From contig NC_132887.1 of NCBI RefSeq assembly GCF_030463535.1, positions 21,904,943 to 21,968,942 on the forward strand: a DNA stretch of 64,000 nucleotides, in the 5' to 3' direction. Every line of letters begins with the position of its first letter. The first letter of the stretch is position 1. The translations under genes were made by a program, and so were the position numbers. The DNA is from Salminus brasiliensis (Eukaryota > Chordata > Actinopteri > Characiformes > Bryconidae). This document shows, piece by piece, positions 27,901 through 44,841 of the stretch. The notes under the pieces are model-generated. The model made no database searches, had not been told where the DNA came from, and saw only the letters and a program-made list of their open reading frames with translations.

Positions 27901-30900
27901 TGGCTGATGAAATTAAATATATATACCTAGACAAAAAAAGTTGCACACACTTCTGTGCATAGTTGTGTGCACTGAACAAATTGCACGTCATGCTAGTAAT
28001 GCTTAAAAAGGTTATAAAATAGGAATGTCCTCACCCAATCCAGTGCGACATGAAAACTGCATGTGTTTTGACCATGTTACTTTTCAGTTTTCTGCTGTTT
28101 TTGCTCAAGGCCCAAAAATCATGTAGGGAAAAACACTCCCGCTACATCTTTACCCTTGTATGATGGCTGATTAGAAATAAAATTATCTCAGAAACACAGC
28201 ACTGATTTCAAAATGTGTTTTATAGAAAACCAACAGCTGAATGATCAGAGATCAGTCAGACTGTATTAAGCTCTTGAACCCTTTAATACTATTCTAATTT
28301 ACACCACTTTCATAGGCAGATCCCCGTGGCACTCCACTCCCAAACTAAATGGCTACACAATAGCTTTAGAATTGATAACTGAATTTAACTAAGCATTTGT
28401 TCCATCATCGGGAGGTCAAGTATCTGTTGCTGGGAGTCCAGGAGAGCACCTTTCACATCTACTGTCCTTGCTCTATTTGGGTGGGTAGGTTGGCCCTCCT
28501 TCTCAGAAATGAATGAACTGGGAGGAAAACAAGGATGTCAGCATCACCTAGCTGAGCCAACAACTTCTTCTGTTCCTCCACAATCTCGCTCTGGGACATG
28601 TTCTGTAGCCTCGTCTGGTTCTCCTGGTGGATCCTAAGAGTTTCCACAGCACTGTCTGGGCCTAGGCCCTGACCCGACACCAGCAAGGGGCCAAAAGCAG
28701 CACCTATGGAAGAAGAGAAAAAGTCTCAGATACAGCATGTCTAAATATTAGGGTTTTAAAAGTACACAAACTCAGGGTTCAGGGTTCACATCGCGGTTTG
28801 TGGATGCCTCAGCTATAGCTTACAATTGTTGATTCTTGGTGTTGTTGCTGAAGTTCTTATGTCTGTGTTACCTTCTGGCTCTCTCTTTTTAGTTAAGCCA
28901 TTATAGTTAGATGTGCTGCAGTCATTATATACTCTGACAATGTTCACATTCTCTGTACTCTATAAATCCAATCAGAACTAATTCCACCCCAACCCCCCCC
29001 CCCCCCCCTTGCCAAGGTCTCATGTTACCCACCTTAGACCAGCTGCTCACCCTCCATAACTTGACTATTAATTTTATGATTGCTACTATTATTAATATTA
29101 CTACTACTACTTCTATCCATTATTACTTTTATTAGTATTACCATTACAGATGATTATATCAGAAAACCTGAGCACAAAAATAAACCTGTGGTTTTAATGT
29201 GATGTTTCACCATTTATAAGTCATATATAAGCAGTTTTGACCAGAGGTCCCTTTTTGTGGTATCCCCAAGGTTTCTTACTCCAGCTTTAAGGAGGGTTTC
29301 CCCTGCCATGGCGACCTTTGGCTTGCTCACTTGTGGTTACATGTTTATTTGTTTTGTTCTGGATTACTGTAAAGCTGCTTCGTGACATGGCTGTAAATTG
29401 TTTTACTTGCTAAATATCACTTGACTTACTGCTATGAATTTTAGGGTAGGGTGATGGGGTACTTTAAGAACTGATATTTAGCCATGCTTGGCTTGCTGTT
29501 ATAATTATAATTATTACAATAATAATAATTACAATTATAATAGTCAACTCTTTCACAGAGGAAGAATAAAAACATTTACCTGGGACAGCAGGACTGGCTC
29601 TGAAGCCCTGAGGAGTGCTGTTGAGATCGTTCTTTGCATCGCCACCTCCTGCTTTGGCATTCTGTGCAGCAATCTGACGTGCAAAAATACTTTTTCTGCC
29701 TCCTGGTGCCGTTGCCTGTTCACAAACACAAGGACAATTCCAACACTAATGAAATGCAGACCCAAAATGAAACAAGTAATGTCCTAAAATCCTACCATCA
29801 ATCACATGTGACTGTGAAGGTTTTTAAGTCGGCTGAACCCTCACCTGTTTCTCTGCTGTGGATCGATGCAGGACTTTGGGGAAAGCTGTGCTTGTGAAAG
29901 TTGGGAATGACACTGGCACTGCACTTGTGTCTCTCTCCTAGGGGGGATAATTGGGTGTTGAACAGAACAAAAATCTTGCACTAAGAAACAGTCAGTGAGT
30001 CTTCTGTAACATTTTAGTCAGCTCACAACAATCCTGGAGAGGACGGCGCTGATGTGAGTGTCGTGTCTGTCCAGCAGCTCTTCTGCATCTTCATCCTCAA
30101 ACCGCACTCGCTCCTTTTTGAAACGAGACTTCTTGGGAGGGGCCGGGGTCAGGGTGGGAAGCTCATCAGGAAGATCTGTTAAACAAAGCAGTTGGCCAGG
30201 TAAGCACTGTAACATGTAAAGATTTGGACTTCTTTAGAATCGGAAGAGTTGCTATAATAATTGCAGATTCACTGCCTTATATTCCTTCCAAACATTGGCC
30301 ACTTTGGATCAGTGGGGCCAGTACCCAGGGGCCTCTGACTACCAGAACATTGGAAGGCCTAAGAACAGACTAACTGAAGGTGTCTCAAAGCATCAGGACA
30401 ATCAAATGAAATCAAATGCTTATTAATTTAATAATTAATTAATTAAATTAATTAATAATTCATTTAAAAACTGTTCTCAAGCCCCTCAAAACTTCCATGT
30501 GTTACTTGATGACCTTGTTGGGCTTGAAAGAAAATGACTACTGTTTAGTCTCAGTTTTCAGGGCATTTTTTCTCCTTGAGGATCAGAAACTTGCACTATT
30601 AAGACCACAATCCGTCCCTGTGGGCACAGTTATTGGTATATATTGACTTTAAACAACCATAACCCAGAAAATCAATGATGGGGGAAAGGGGGGGGGGTGG
30701 AAAACAGACAAGAGAACACTGTGTACACATTAGATGAATTACTGTGTGCGAATGCCTGTAGAACTTTCAAGATTTCAAGTAGCTATAGGTCAACTTTCGC
30801 AGTTGTTTCACAGGGAAAATGCTGTGCATAAGCTGTAGCAGGCACATGTCACACAGAGGAAGTCTGTGGCTTAAGCTTTAAGCTTTACTAGAGTGATGCT

Positions 30901-31329
30901 AGATTGAGCAATAACACTGATGCCCCAACTTTCTAAACCATCCAGTTTCACGGGTAAACACACACCGCCTTACTCAAGTCCGTTTGTGAAAACTAAGCCA
31001 CAGCTGTCTGATGTTGTTGTTGTTGTTTTTATGATGAACTGATCAGAAATAAAGATTTTTCACATATATCTATAGATAATGAGTCATTTATGATAGAAAT
31101 GTTTCTATATTTGGATAGTTGGCCTTTTAAAGACAGTGGTACCTGGTATGGTCACCACATCTCTCTGGCTCTCCTGAGGTTCCTCTCCGTCACCATCAGC
31201 TTTGGCCCCTCGCCGTTTATCGGGTCTCCGGACTATATTGACCGCTGACTGACCCCCCGAGGATAAAAACCTCTGCTGCTCCTGAAGCAGATCCGACTCG
31301 GAGTCGGTGGGCTTGGGACGTCGTATCAT
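9119..31329 (-). CDS. rpap1: RPAP1, RNA polymerase II-associated protein 1 (24 coding exons)
   Basis: RPAP1 bridges RNA polymerase II with its assembly and import factors and Mediator-linked transcription. Coding exons in transcript order: 31143-31329, 30027-30175, 29845-29937, 29580-29715, 28548-28703, 27668-27886, 25408-25523, 24372-24470, 24062-24163, 23425-23592, 22220-22399, 21983-22117, 20684-20854, 20419-20576, 19983-20153, 19634-19829, 19246-19355, 18773-18968, 17963-18109, 17580-17722, 13978-14746, 12186-12362, 9360-9416, 9119-9265. All junctions are GT/AG and phases agree. They sum to 4182 nt, or 1393 aa, the length I recall for the human protein. The start [15 protein letters not shown] matches the vertebrate N-terminus. 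The RPAP1_N motif lies near residues 213-251 (HQENQTRLQ...[11 protein letters not shown]) and the RPAP1_C domain near 353-419 ([31 protein letters not shown]). A long helical C-terminal half follows, with the 769-nt exon carrying [12 protein letters not shown] and FGEHVG. The last ~18 residues differ from human. The first ATG follows a splice acceptor, so a noncoding 5' exon is expected. Confidence 0.96.
11600..12015. mobile_element. Degenerate dispersed repeat copy in an rpap1 intron
   Basis: Blocks around 11740-11800 ('ttaactgccatttcttattt') and 11815-11940 ('gggacaaggttt', 'actatgactgtgaa') recur with divergence near 58440-58580 and 60060-60240. The right edge shows 'tttttgcacccct', resembling the terminal motif of the short element at 41466-41782. 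It is noncoding. Boundaries are approximate, and superfamily is not assignable by eye beyond a DNA-transposon-like appearance. Confidence 0.5.
12899..12973. repeat. (TA)n microsatellite
   Basis: About 37 uninterrupted TA units in the rpap1 intron between the 769-nt exon and the 177-nt exon. The surrounding 100 bp is also very AT-rich. It is self-complementary, so cruciform extrusion and replication slippage are plausible. Confidence 0.97.
13552..13929 (-). mobile_element. Internally deleted Tc1-like transposon with perfect 23-bp inverted ends
   Basis: The terminal sequences 13552-13574 and 13907-13929 are exact reverse complements over 23 bp (they contain CCATAACATTAAAACC and its complement). 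Read on the minus strand, the interior resembles the N-terminal helix-turn-helix part of a Tc1/mariner transposase. Recognisable pieces are [27 protein letters not shown] and [12 protein letters not shown], broken by stops and missing bases. The catalytic DDE part is absent, so it is a dead, shortened copy. It sits in an rpap1 intron. Related fragments occur at 33290-33670 and 45643-45835. Confidence 0.85.
16376..16910 (+). mobile_element. Degenerate Tc1/mariner relic (Tdr1-like)
   Basis: It begins with TACAGTTGTGGTCCAAAATT, typical of the salmonid/cyprinid Tc1-like terminus. About 190 bp later it shows a transposase-start-like block: 'ggaaagtctaaggagctcag', then 'caggaatgtctcttggagcc' and 'atttctaaacaaccacagat'. 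Frameshifts and stops are frequent and no right terminus is clear. It lies in the rpap1 intron between the 143-nt and 769-nt exons. The family call is from remembered consensus motifs. Confidence 0.75.
19166..19203. repeat. Perfect 16-bp inverted repeat with 6-nt loop
   Basis: The arms 19166-19181 (CTTATTTAGAGATGAG) and 19188-19203 are exact complements separated by ATATGC. It lies in an rpap1 intron, just downstream in plus coordinates of 'agccctggtcctgga' (about 19067-19081), whose partial complement 'aggaccagggct' stands at 19156-19167. This suggests the hairpin is the end of a small palindromic repeat. It would fold in the pre-mRNA. Confidence 0.9.
20941..21230 (-). mobile_element. tRNA-headed SINE, minus orientation
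   Basis: Read on the minus strand, a tRNA-like head begins near 21230 with an A-box-like segment at about 21214-21228. A perfect B box, GGTTCGATTCC, lies at 21182-21192. The body that follows includes 'cactgttgggcccttgagca' and an internal CA-rich run (about 21066-21088). It ends with a tail containing 'acctttaccaag'. There is no coding capacity. It lies in the rpap1 intron between the 135-nt and 171-nt exons. A short match to the tail is visible near 46805-46840. Confidence 0.8.
28740..29440 (+). mobile_element. Dispersed retroposon-like repeat with conserved teleost tail
   Basis: The 3' half (about 29260-29440) carries 'aaggtttcttactccagctt', 'ccatggcgacctttggcttg' and 'gtaaagctgcttcgtgacat'. 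This matches a tail I recall from common fish retroposons. A C homopolymer of about 16 lies at 28993-29008 and ATT/ACT-rich sequence at about 29080-29150. No frame survives. Boundaries and family are uncertain. Confidence 0.4.
30415..30470. repeat. AT-only TTAATTAA-rich palindromic patch
   Basis: About 50 bp made almost only of A and T, with overlapping TTAATTAA palindromes, in the first-part introns of rpap1. It is probably a low-complexity sequence with no specific role. Confidence 0.7.
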
Positions 31330-31469
31330 CCCCAAAACCTGAGGAACAGTGAGGTTTCGTTATTCAGTCCAGTCAACAGAAAGCGCTGTCAGGCCAGTTA
31401 CTGTACAGCAACTGTACATGTACAGAGAAAAACAGCGAACTAACAGCTACTCAAACATATATATGTTAC

Positions 31470-31560
31470 CTTTTCAGTGAAGAAGCACTTTAATTCCTCC
31501 TGAATAAAACACCTGCAGAACACTCGCTACACACACATGCCACGGTTTACATGTGAAGAA
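31470..31560 (-). other. rpap1: Candidate noncoding first exon and promoter side of rpap1
   Basis: The first coding exon of rpap1 is preceded by a splice acceptor (exon edge at 31338), so a 5' UTR exon must lie upstream. On the minus strand, CTGAAAAG followed by GTAACA gives a plausible donor with its exon ending at 31470. The left-out promoter would then be near 31500-31600. No TATA box or CpG-dense block is obvious. The right boundary is arbitrary. Confidence 0.35.
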
Positions 31561-32697
31561 CGTCCGGTTTGTGCAGGCTGCTGAATTTCAAAATAAAAGA
31601 CCCACCTCAACTACATTAAAGAAATATTCCCTTGTTTATGTATTATTTGTTTGTTTGTTAGTTTTTTTTACAAATTCCTTTTCCCCAATGAATAATGTTT
31701 TTAAACACGTTTTTGTGCTTTATTTTCAGCAGTAAAATACAAAATGGTTGAAAATGGTCTTGTAAAAGCGTAGCAAGCTTATGAACCGTTAAAAAACACT
31801 TTTTGAAAATTGAATAAAACAAAAATTGTTTATGGATAAATATTCACCCAAGTCATTTTAATACAACACAATATTTGCAAGCATATAACATTTAACACAA
31901 AACTAATATAGCTAATAACACTACTAACATTGTTTCCTGCTACTACTTTGCAGCGGAGTACCATAAATATGCTGGTATTTATTGTTGATTTGTGTTCCTC
32001 ATAAAATCATACTTTTTGCCAACTGAAAAAATTATAAATCTATTTATTTCTTCTAAAATTTTAAATTGAAGGAGTTTAATTTATGATAGTAAATTCAGTT
32101 CTTAGAAAGCATCACTGCAGATTACATCATTTCTTTGCAGACTGCTTAGAATCAATATAATGACCTTGGGGGTCATCACTGGTCAACTCCAGATCCAAGT
32201 AGCTTTATAAAGGTTTACAACCAAACAAAACAGACAATTAGTGCTTTGTACAGGAGCGCTTACTCGCTTGTACTATATTTTTCAAAGTTACTGGATAAGT
32301 AACTGTTTCTTAATAAATTTATTAGTATAAAATGGTAAACACGCTAAGCTGATCTTATGCCAGGCATGCCAGGTGACTAAACGATTTGCTGAATATGAGA
32401 ATAATGGGAATCGGATGCTATGGCCTTCACAGTCATCAGATTTCAACACAGTTGCACATCTGGTAGCTTTTGTAAACTGTGTTCACCATTCTGGTCTCAA
32501 CTCCAGACACTTGATGAACCTGGTGATGGTGGCCCAACACCTCACTAAGACCTTTTAAGACCCCTTTCCTTTCATTTGTCCATTCGTCTTTATATATATA
32601 TATTTATATATATATTTTTTTTTATTTTATTTTTTTTTTTTTTCATGGCTATAAATCATCTTGTCTTCTCTTACTTTAGTCTGGTTCACTTTATACG

Positions 32698-33060
32698 CTA
32701 TGTCCAAAGGTTTGTAGACACCTCCTCAGTGGTATAGGAAATGTTTCCTGCTTAATGACCTCTACTCCTCTGGGGAAGCTTCAAACTAGATACTAGTTGG
32801 ACACTTGATGCCTGTGAGGATCTGATTGCATTCAACCACAAGATCAAAAGTGAGGTGAGGCACTGATGGATGTGGTGATAGAGCTTCATCACTCTAGAAA
32901 ATGCAGTTCCACTGCTCTGCAGAATAATGCTGGGGAATGTTATACCCCTCTAGTTGATGCTTAATGGTGGGCATGATTGTCAGAGGCTCATGTGTGGCTT
33001 CTCCAGAGCATCCTCCTCAGTTTTCAATGCTTCTATTGAGATTATACAAGCTGTGTGTTT
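32698..33060 (+). mobile_element. Degenerate Tc1-like repeat fragment
   Basis: It begins with 'tatgtccaaaggtttgtaga' and continues with 'gaggatctgattgcattcaa' and 'gtgaggtgaggcactgatg'. I recognise these blocks from abundant fish Tc1-like elements. No open frame survives and the right end is not defined. Confidence 0.5.
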
Positions 33061-33289
33061 GCAGGTGAACATCTGCATCAGCAGTGGATGCACCTTAAAG
33101 CTGCTTTAAGCGTTCTTTAAGCAGTGCTCTTATCACACCCCACACTGATTATAAAATGTAGGCCAAGGAAACTTCTGTTTATCAAAGCGGCAGCTGTAGG
33201 AAACTTTATCAATCGTCAAAATCATCTACAGGTTGTTTTGAAAGAGATCATAAAAAATATGTGAGAAATGGCAAGTGTGGCGCGAGAGC

Positions 33290-33670
33290 ATGACATTAGA
33301 GCTGATTGAGTCTTAAGACCACTGTGTAAGAGTTGGCAGGTCTGCTGTTATAATACATGAAGAATGATCTGTCGGTTCTGTCAAGAAGTGGATATATTAG
33401 GAAGCAAGTGAACAGGCAGTTCTTGAAGGTGATGTGTAGGAAGCAAGAAAATGAGCAAGCCAAATTGTGATGACTAGGTTGAGCACAACTGGATTAGAGC
33501 ATGTCCAAAACATCAGGCAGGTATTGTGGATTTTATTCTGGTATGCAGTGGCCAGTTCCTATAAAAGGTGGTCCAAGACAGAACAACCAGTGGACTGGCA
33601 ACAGGGTCATGAGCACCTAAGGCTAATTGATGCGATCCTTGGAGGCCCCACCTCACAACTTACTGGACCT
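33290..33670 (+). mobile_element. Degenerate Tc1-like transposase N-terminus, same family as 13552-13929
   Basis: An open stretch near 33540-33640 reads YKRWSKTEQPVDWQQGHEHL followed by RLIDA. It lines up with the AVVSTYQK...SKEGQPVNQ block of the copy at 13552-13929. Upstream, 'gagcatgtccaaaacatcag' matches the same helix-turn-helix region. The DDE part, stop-free frame and both ends are missing, so it is a fossil. Confidence 0.7.
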
Positions 33671-34976
33671 AAAAGATCTGCTGCAGTTACTTACAGTTTG
33701 GATGGGTGGATCGATGCTGAAATATCGATATGTCTGATCCTGACATTTCTGATAAAAATGTGTGCCTCCTTACATAAACATAATAATACATGTTCTAAAG
33801 CAATATTATGTAGCAATTTCACAGTAAAATAATATCTTCAAAATCATTTTGATGTTCCTGACTGTATTAGGGAAAAATGTCATTCCCACTCCGAGCCAGA
33901 ACGCTACTACTGTGCTATGTAATTTGGTGAGTCCACATGTTTCTTTCACTTCAGATGTAGGGTCTGCATCTCTCAGCTTGTCAATAAATGCACGTATATA
34001 ACCGCCCGTGAACAGGAGCTCATAGTGTGATTGGTATTAATGACAGTGGAGTAAAAGTGAATTACACTCTACAACTGTAGGGGGGGGGCCTTAACACTCA
34101 AATCCCAGTTCTCACATAATGCTGCTTAAATCCAGAAACGCTATAAACAGGGAAAGTGGTCACTGGTTGAAATATGATTGGAAGTTCTTGTAATGCTCAG
34201 CATGGCCTCTGTTTACGGATAAGGTCCAGCCCTTTAACAAAATGAGACAATCAGCTTGCTGGTTACGCCGCGAACGGTGGAGGGTCTACATGCTAGTGGG
34301 GAAGCTGCTCCCGCAATGTGGAGATCTACGCATGTGGAATAGCCAGAACTAGATTCTTTTGTGTGCATTATTGAGCCAAATGCCACAAACTATTCATGGG
34401 TTGTTGTTGGAATGGTCATTTGACTTACGGTATTTATTATTCTGGTCTCTCCTCATTCATCGAGATTGGAGCTTGGTCTTTTGTTACTGTAAATAAGTGC
34501 CTCCCGGTGTTGTAAAAAACATTACAATACACTTTATAATGGCAAATAATTTCACAAAACAGGCAGCTTATATGGCAATAGATTTAATGAACACTAATAT
34601 AAAGGGTTTTTAATAAAACATTTATTATTATAAATAAATTATATTAAATTATTAATTTATTTTTTTTACTGTAAAGATCAGCCTTGGTATTGTTTGTTAT
34701 CTGCCTGAGAGAGATTAGTGGTGTAGTCCAAGCCTCCCTGCAGACTCATGATTAAGGTAAGGGTCTTTCTCACTATGGTGGGAATCCTCCGCAGTCTGCC
34801 GCCCCCTGTCTGCCGGACTGTGAATAGTAAGAGTGGGATTCCCCCCCTCGTCCTTGGCTCCCTTCCCACCGGTAGAGCCGCACGCAGAAGCACCTCGGAC
34901 GGAGTTTTAGTGGGAAAAGCCGGGGGTCTTCGAGCTCAAGTGGGCGATTTGAGTGAAATGTCCGTGCTGCGGCAGG

Positions 34977-40955
<5,979 letters not shown>

Positions 40956-41132
40956 TGTTAAAAAAAGGAATACATTGGTCTGAAAGAAAGCATTCAAACT
41001 TTCACAGTTGTTTGAACAAGAAGGGAACTGGGCCAAGTTTATAAGAGGATTTTGAAATCAATGAAGGGTGAAATAAGGCAGAGCACTTTCAAGGGTGTTA
41101 TCCAATGTAGGGGGAAAAGTGGAAACGGGGCA

Positions 41133-41138
41133 AATAAA
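41133..41138 (+). terminator. Candidate tmem151b poly(A) signal
   Basis: Canonical AATAAA, 178 nt after the tmem151b stop and followed by a GT-rich stretch ('cctccgttgttggc'). It is the first hexamer after the stop. Longer 3' UTRs using later signals are possible. Confidence 0.55.
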
Positions 41139-41465
41139 AGCCTCCGTTGTTGGCTAATGAACTTTTGTGTCCCCCCAAGTTCTCTCCTGTGCACTTAAGC
41201 AACATTTTAAGTTGCCCCTATGTGTCTTGAATGTGGTTTAAACCCAAGGGCTTGATTTTACTGATAAAGAAACTAAAAGCTTCAATAACTTTGACTAATG
41301 CATGCATACCAAAATCTACATTTATACATAAAATAGGTAAATGCTTGGAGTCTACAGGGATGGGAACATTAAGGCTGAGATTCAAATGACAAAGCATGTG
41401 AACGCTATACAAACATGAAAGAAAAAAAGAACGGACAAATATAGAGGTACGTCTTCAATATGGAG

Positions 41466-41782
41466 GTGTATGCAAATGTATGAGCACCCTTGATCAAATG
41501 ACATGTATTATTGAGTTTCTAAGTGAAAAGATGCTGCACGTTCTCTGTAGAGAACACACTTCAGCACATTTTAATGCAAAACCTCAAATTATTTGCTGAA
41601 TTTAACGTGGCATGTACAAAAGGTCACCTTTTATATGTTATGTTTATATTTTCCCAATAACTTCAATTCTGCAAATATGAGCATATGAACAGGAAAGTTA
41701 TATTTGAGCTTGTTCTCTGCAAAGGATGTACTTGTTTTCACATAGAAAGTCAACAAAACAGGGGTGTGCAGACTTTTGCAGC
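41466..41782. mobile_element. Short MITE-like element with ~20-bp inverted ends
   Basis: The left end 'tgcaaatgtatgagcaccct' and right end 'ggggtgtgcagacttttgca' are imperfect reverse complements bounding about 317 bp of noncoding, AT-rich DNA. The same end motifs appear near 10145 (left-type) and 60405-60425 (right-type), so this is a dispersed family. Its small size and lack of ORF suggest a non-autonomous DNA transposon. Confidence 0.65.
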
Positions 41783-42849
41783 TTTAAATAATGGAGGTAG
41801 GAAGCGGTATACTGGCTGCCATTTGCTTTTTGCATAAAAATAGTGCAATAGTACAGAAATGGATGTATTTTTGTTGTTATGTTTTGACTGGAGAAATATA
41901 ATTTACATTTGTAACTCAGGAAGCACTTTCACTTCAATTTAATTAATTTTTTGTCTTATAGCACTGCTTGATGTCACTGAACTGAATGTATAGTAGTCAT
42001 GGACTAGGGTTAGGGTTCCTGTACGTCCATTCAAATCGATAAGTGGAACGTCTGCACTGTTCTTTCATTGAAATACATTTCAGCTTCATTAGCATAACAA
42101 AGAGATGCGTGTAGGCCCGAAGAAATACATGTAAAGGCAGGGTGATATAATATTTTGGAATGTAATTAGTCATTTGTATGTGAGGAGGGGGTGGGGGTGG
42201 GGGTTCTGCTCAATCATATTTTTTGTGTAGTCAAGCAAGAATGAAGAATGTGCTTAAGCCAAAGTTGCACGGCCTAGTTCGTAAGTGTTGAAGACTTGTG
42301 TTTGTTCAAAGGTCTGCGCTTGCACAGGTTGCGCAAACAACTGTGCATTTTAAAAGAAAGTTCAAGCCTTGCAACAACGTATCGCTTGTCAATGTGTCAC
42401 CCTACCAAGTCATGCTTGGGAGTAGTTAGCCATACTTTCTGAACATCTCTCATTTACTGTGTTTTGTGGAAACCACCATCAATGATCAAATCTAGGCACT
42501 TGGGTGCAGCCTATCAAAGTAAAATGGGAAGGTAGGGGGCGGGGCAAATGCTAGGCACATATTCATGCATTCACAGTTACTTTAGAAAGTGATTTTTGGG
42601 GCTAATTTTGAATAGATATCGAATATCGAATAGATTTTGACCTCAGAATCAGCCCTTGACTTCCCCTCTAGTAACAAGTATTTAATCTTTTAGTTTAGTT
42701 TAATAGTTTGAGATAAAATTAGGGTTGTTTAAGTACTTTCAGAAAGTTACAAACATGGATAAGGTTTACATTGATTGTGGGACCTGAACACCAGTAATTG
42801 CAGGCAATGCTGTTTCTGTTAATCATAAGAAATATGATATGAAAGCTCA

Positions 42850-43110
42850 AGACTAGTTTTGCTGGTAGCTGGTTTCAGATGGTCTAATCTGGTCTTTATT
42901 GGTCAACTCGGCTGAAGAGCTTGACGTCCACACGAATTTTCAGTTAGACTAGCTGGCCTAGCTATGGTTTACCAGCATGGTCAAGCTGGTCATACTTTTC
43001 AACAAGCTTGAATAGACTGGTTGACTAATTGGGTCAGGTCGGTCATGCTGGTAGACCAGCTAAACCAGCTAGTCAAACTTGCCCTATGCTGGCCTGTGCT
43101 AAGATGCTAT
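42850..43110. repeat. AGCTGGT/ACCAGCT-rich degenerate repeat
   Basis: Motifs such as 'ctggtagctggtttcagatg', 'agctggtcatactt' and 'accagctaaaccagctagtc' recur on both strands over about 260 bp. This resembles a palindrome-rich minisatellite seen around many fish genes. There is no frame of interest. Confidence 0.6.
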
Positions 43111-43599
43111 GCTGAAATGATTTAGACGGCCATGGAGCATTTGAACAGTTCATAAGGAGGCGATCATCACAATGTTGGGACAGCTGATGAATGAAGCCTC
43201 GTGTGAAGAAAAGGAAACGTTAGCAGCCTAGCTATTACCCCCAGTTTTTGTACCGGCAAAGAGAAGGACACATTATCTTTAGCTAGGCATTTACTCGAGG
43301 TGTCCCCAAAACACATTTTTATTATTTTTTTTTATTTTTTATTTTTTTTGCTGTGCAATATCATACATTTGTATTTCTACATTTAACTAAACTACTACCA
43401 TCAGCTATGTGGAAAATATGTACTTTACAGCAAAAAAAAAAAAAAATGTCAACATGCTGCTGAAACAAGGCTAGTGCTGTTAAAATGGCTGTGACTGTTA
43501 CGATGAATGCCTAGAAATAAACTCTGTGGAGGTGGAGATATGTGCTGTGTCCTGTGTGCGTGTGTGACCCCTCTTTCTCCTGAGGTGGAGGTGAGTCCG

Positions 43600-43937
43600 C
43601 TTTCGGGCTGTTGGTGAAACTCCACTGTCCCGCCGAGGTGTTTCGTCGTCATGGTAACGCGCGGCCGGACTGTTTGGCAGGGCCTGATTTCAGCACACTG
43701 AACTCGCTCAAATCGTTCACTCACTTGGCGGAGAGACTTTCCACCTTTAGCGTGTTCGATGGGAAACGAGACGAGACCGTGGGAAAGGGAAATGCTCGCT
43801 GTTTCCGTGTCGAGTTCTTCAGCAGGAGCCGTCGCTTCTGGCTGCTACCGGCCGAGTGAGGTTCAGAGAGCCCGTGTCTGAGAGGCAGCACTAGCTAGAG
43901 GCCAGCCTGTGGTTGTGTGTGTGCACTGAGGCAGAAG
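43600..43937 (+). other. heatr4: Candidate noncoding first exon/promoter of heatr4
   Basis: A locally GC- and CpG-richer block in AT-rich surroundings ends at GCAGAAG, followed by the strong donor GTGAGT (exon edge 43937). The first heatr4 coding exon begins after an acceptor at 44823, so an upstream UTR exon is required and this is the best candidate. An 82-codon open frame (43611-43859) lies inside it but has no recognisable domain and is not in a supported coding chain. Confidence 0.45.
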
Positions 43938-44841
43938 GTGAGTGAGTATCTCTTTAGTAAACATTGTCTTGTAGACTAAAGGAAACGGTAGATTTCTTTT
44001 CTTGCACTCTTCAATAATAATAAGGTCGATGTTACAGGTGTGTGCTGTATCCAAGGACCGTGGCCAGTTATCTAGCTAGCTAACCCATTGATGTAGGCTG
44101 AAGTCCAGAAATCAGTACAAGTATGGACCAATAGAAATAATGTACACTGACTTCCATTCAGAGTTAAGAACGTTTCTGCCTTCTTCTGGAACATCACCAT
44201 TTTGGAGATCCATGTTTTTTTCATGTCAGTGGACAGCGATTATATATAGAGTATTTGATGATGTTAAATACAATGTTCTGAGATGCATTTCAAAATAGCT
44301 ATATAGTTATTTTTGTGTACTATTGTAGTGATTGCTGTCAGTGATGTCAGTCAAGGTCATGGTGGTTACAGTTAAGCAATATACAGTGTGGAGAGGACAT
44401 TCTTCTGTATGGTTTGCTGACCAGTAATGTTTGTGAAACAGGTTCTGACCATCAGACATCTGTAACACTGACGATACAGATGTTAATGACACCACCACCT
44501 CTGACACTCCTGATAACGGTAACTATGATATTGATGATGAGAGAAGATGAAGATGACTACCAGAACACTCTGCAGCAAGTACCAAGAGTCATTATAGACG
44601 TTATATCATGTAATAAGTCTGCTGGAAATCTTCAGTAATCTTTTAAAGCATAGAAATAATACAACAGAAATTTCTTTTTTTTTTTTTTTTGCAGAGTGGG
44701 AAAAGTTGTGGGTGATGGAATAATGTTCATTATCTTTATTGTTACAAAAACATTTACATATCCTAGTTATGAAGAGTCCTAATAATGGCTAATAACTGTT
44801 CATTTGTAATTTGATCTTTACAGCTCAGTTGACCAAGACTG

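Larger units (their letters stand above)
31561..34690. other. Spacer between divergent rpap1 and tmem151b
   Basis: No gene is supported. The left part is AT-rich, with a TATATA/T-rich run near 32590-32645. The middle holds two degenerate Tc1-like fragments (32698-33060 and 33290-33670). There is a G run near 34080 and AT-rich DNA around 34610-34670. The two flanking genes are transcribed away from each other, so both promoters should lie toward its ends. Confidence 0.55.

Noticed and set aside
43611-43859. 82-codon ORF in the CpG-richer block before heatr4
   Set aside because: It has no domain, and its stop precedes the likely donor, so it cannot join the heatr4 frame. It is kept only as part of a candidate UTR exon.
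44414-44638. Acidic 74-codon ORF before heatr4 exon 1
   Set aside because: There is a possible acceptor, but no donor and frame linking it to heatr4; it is probably intronic.
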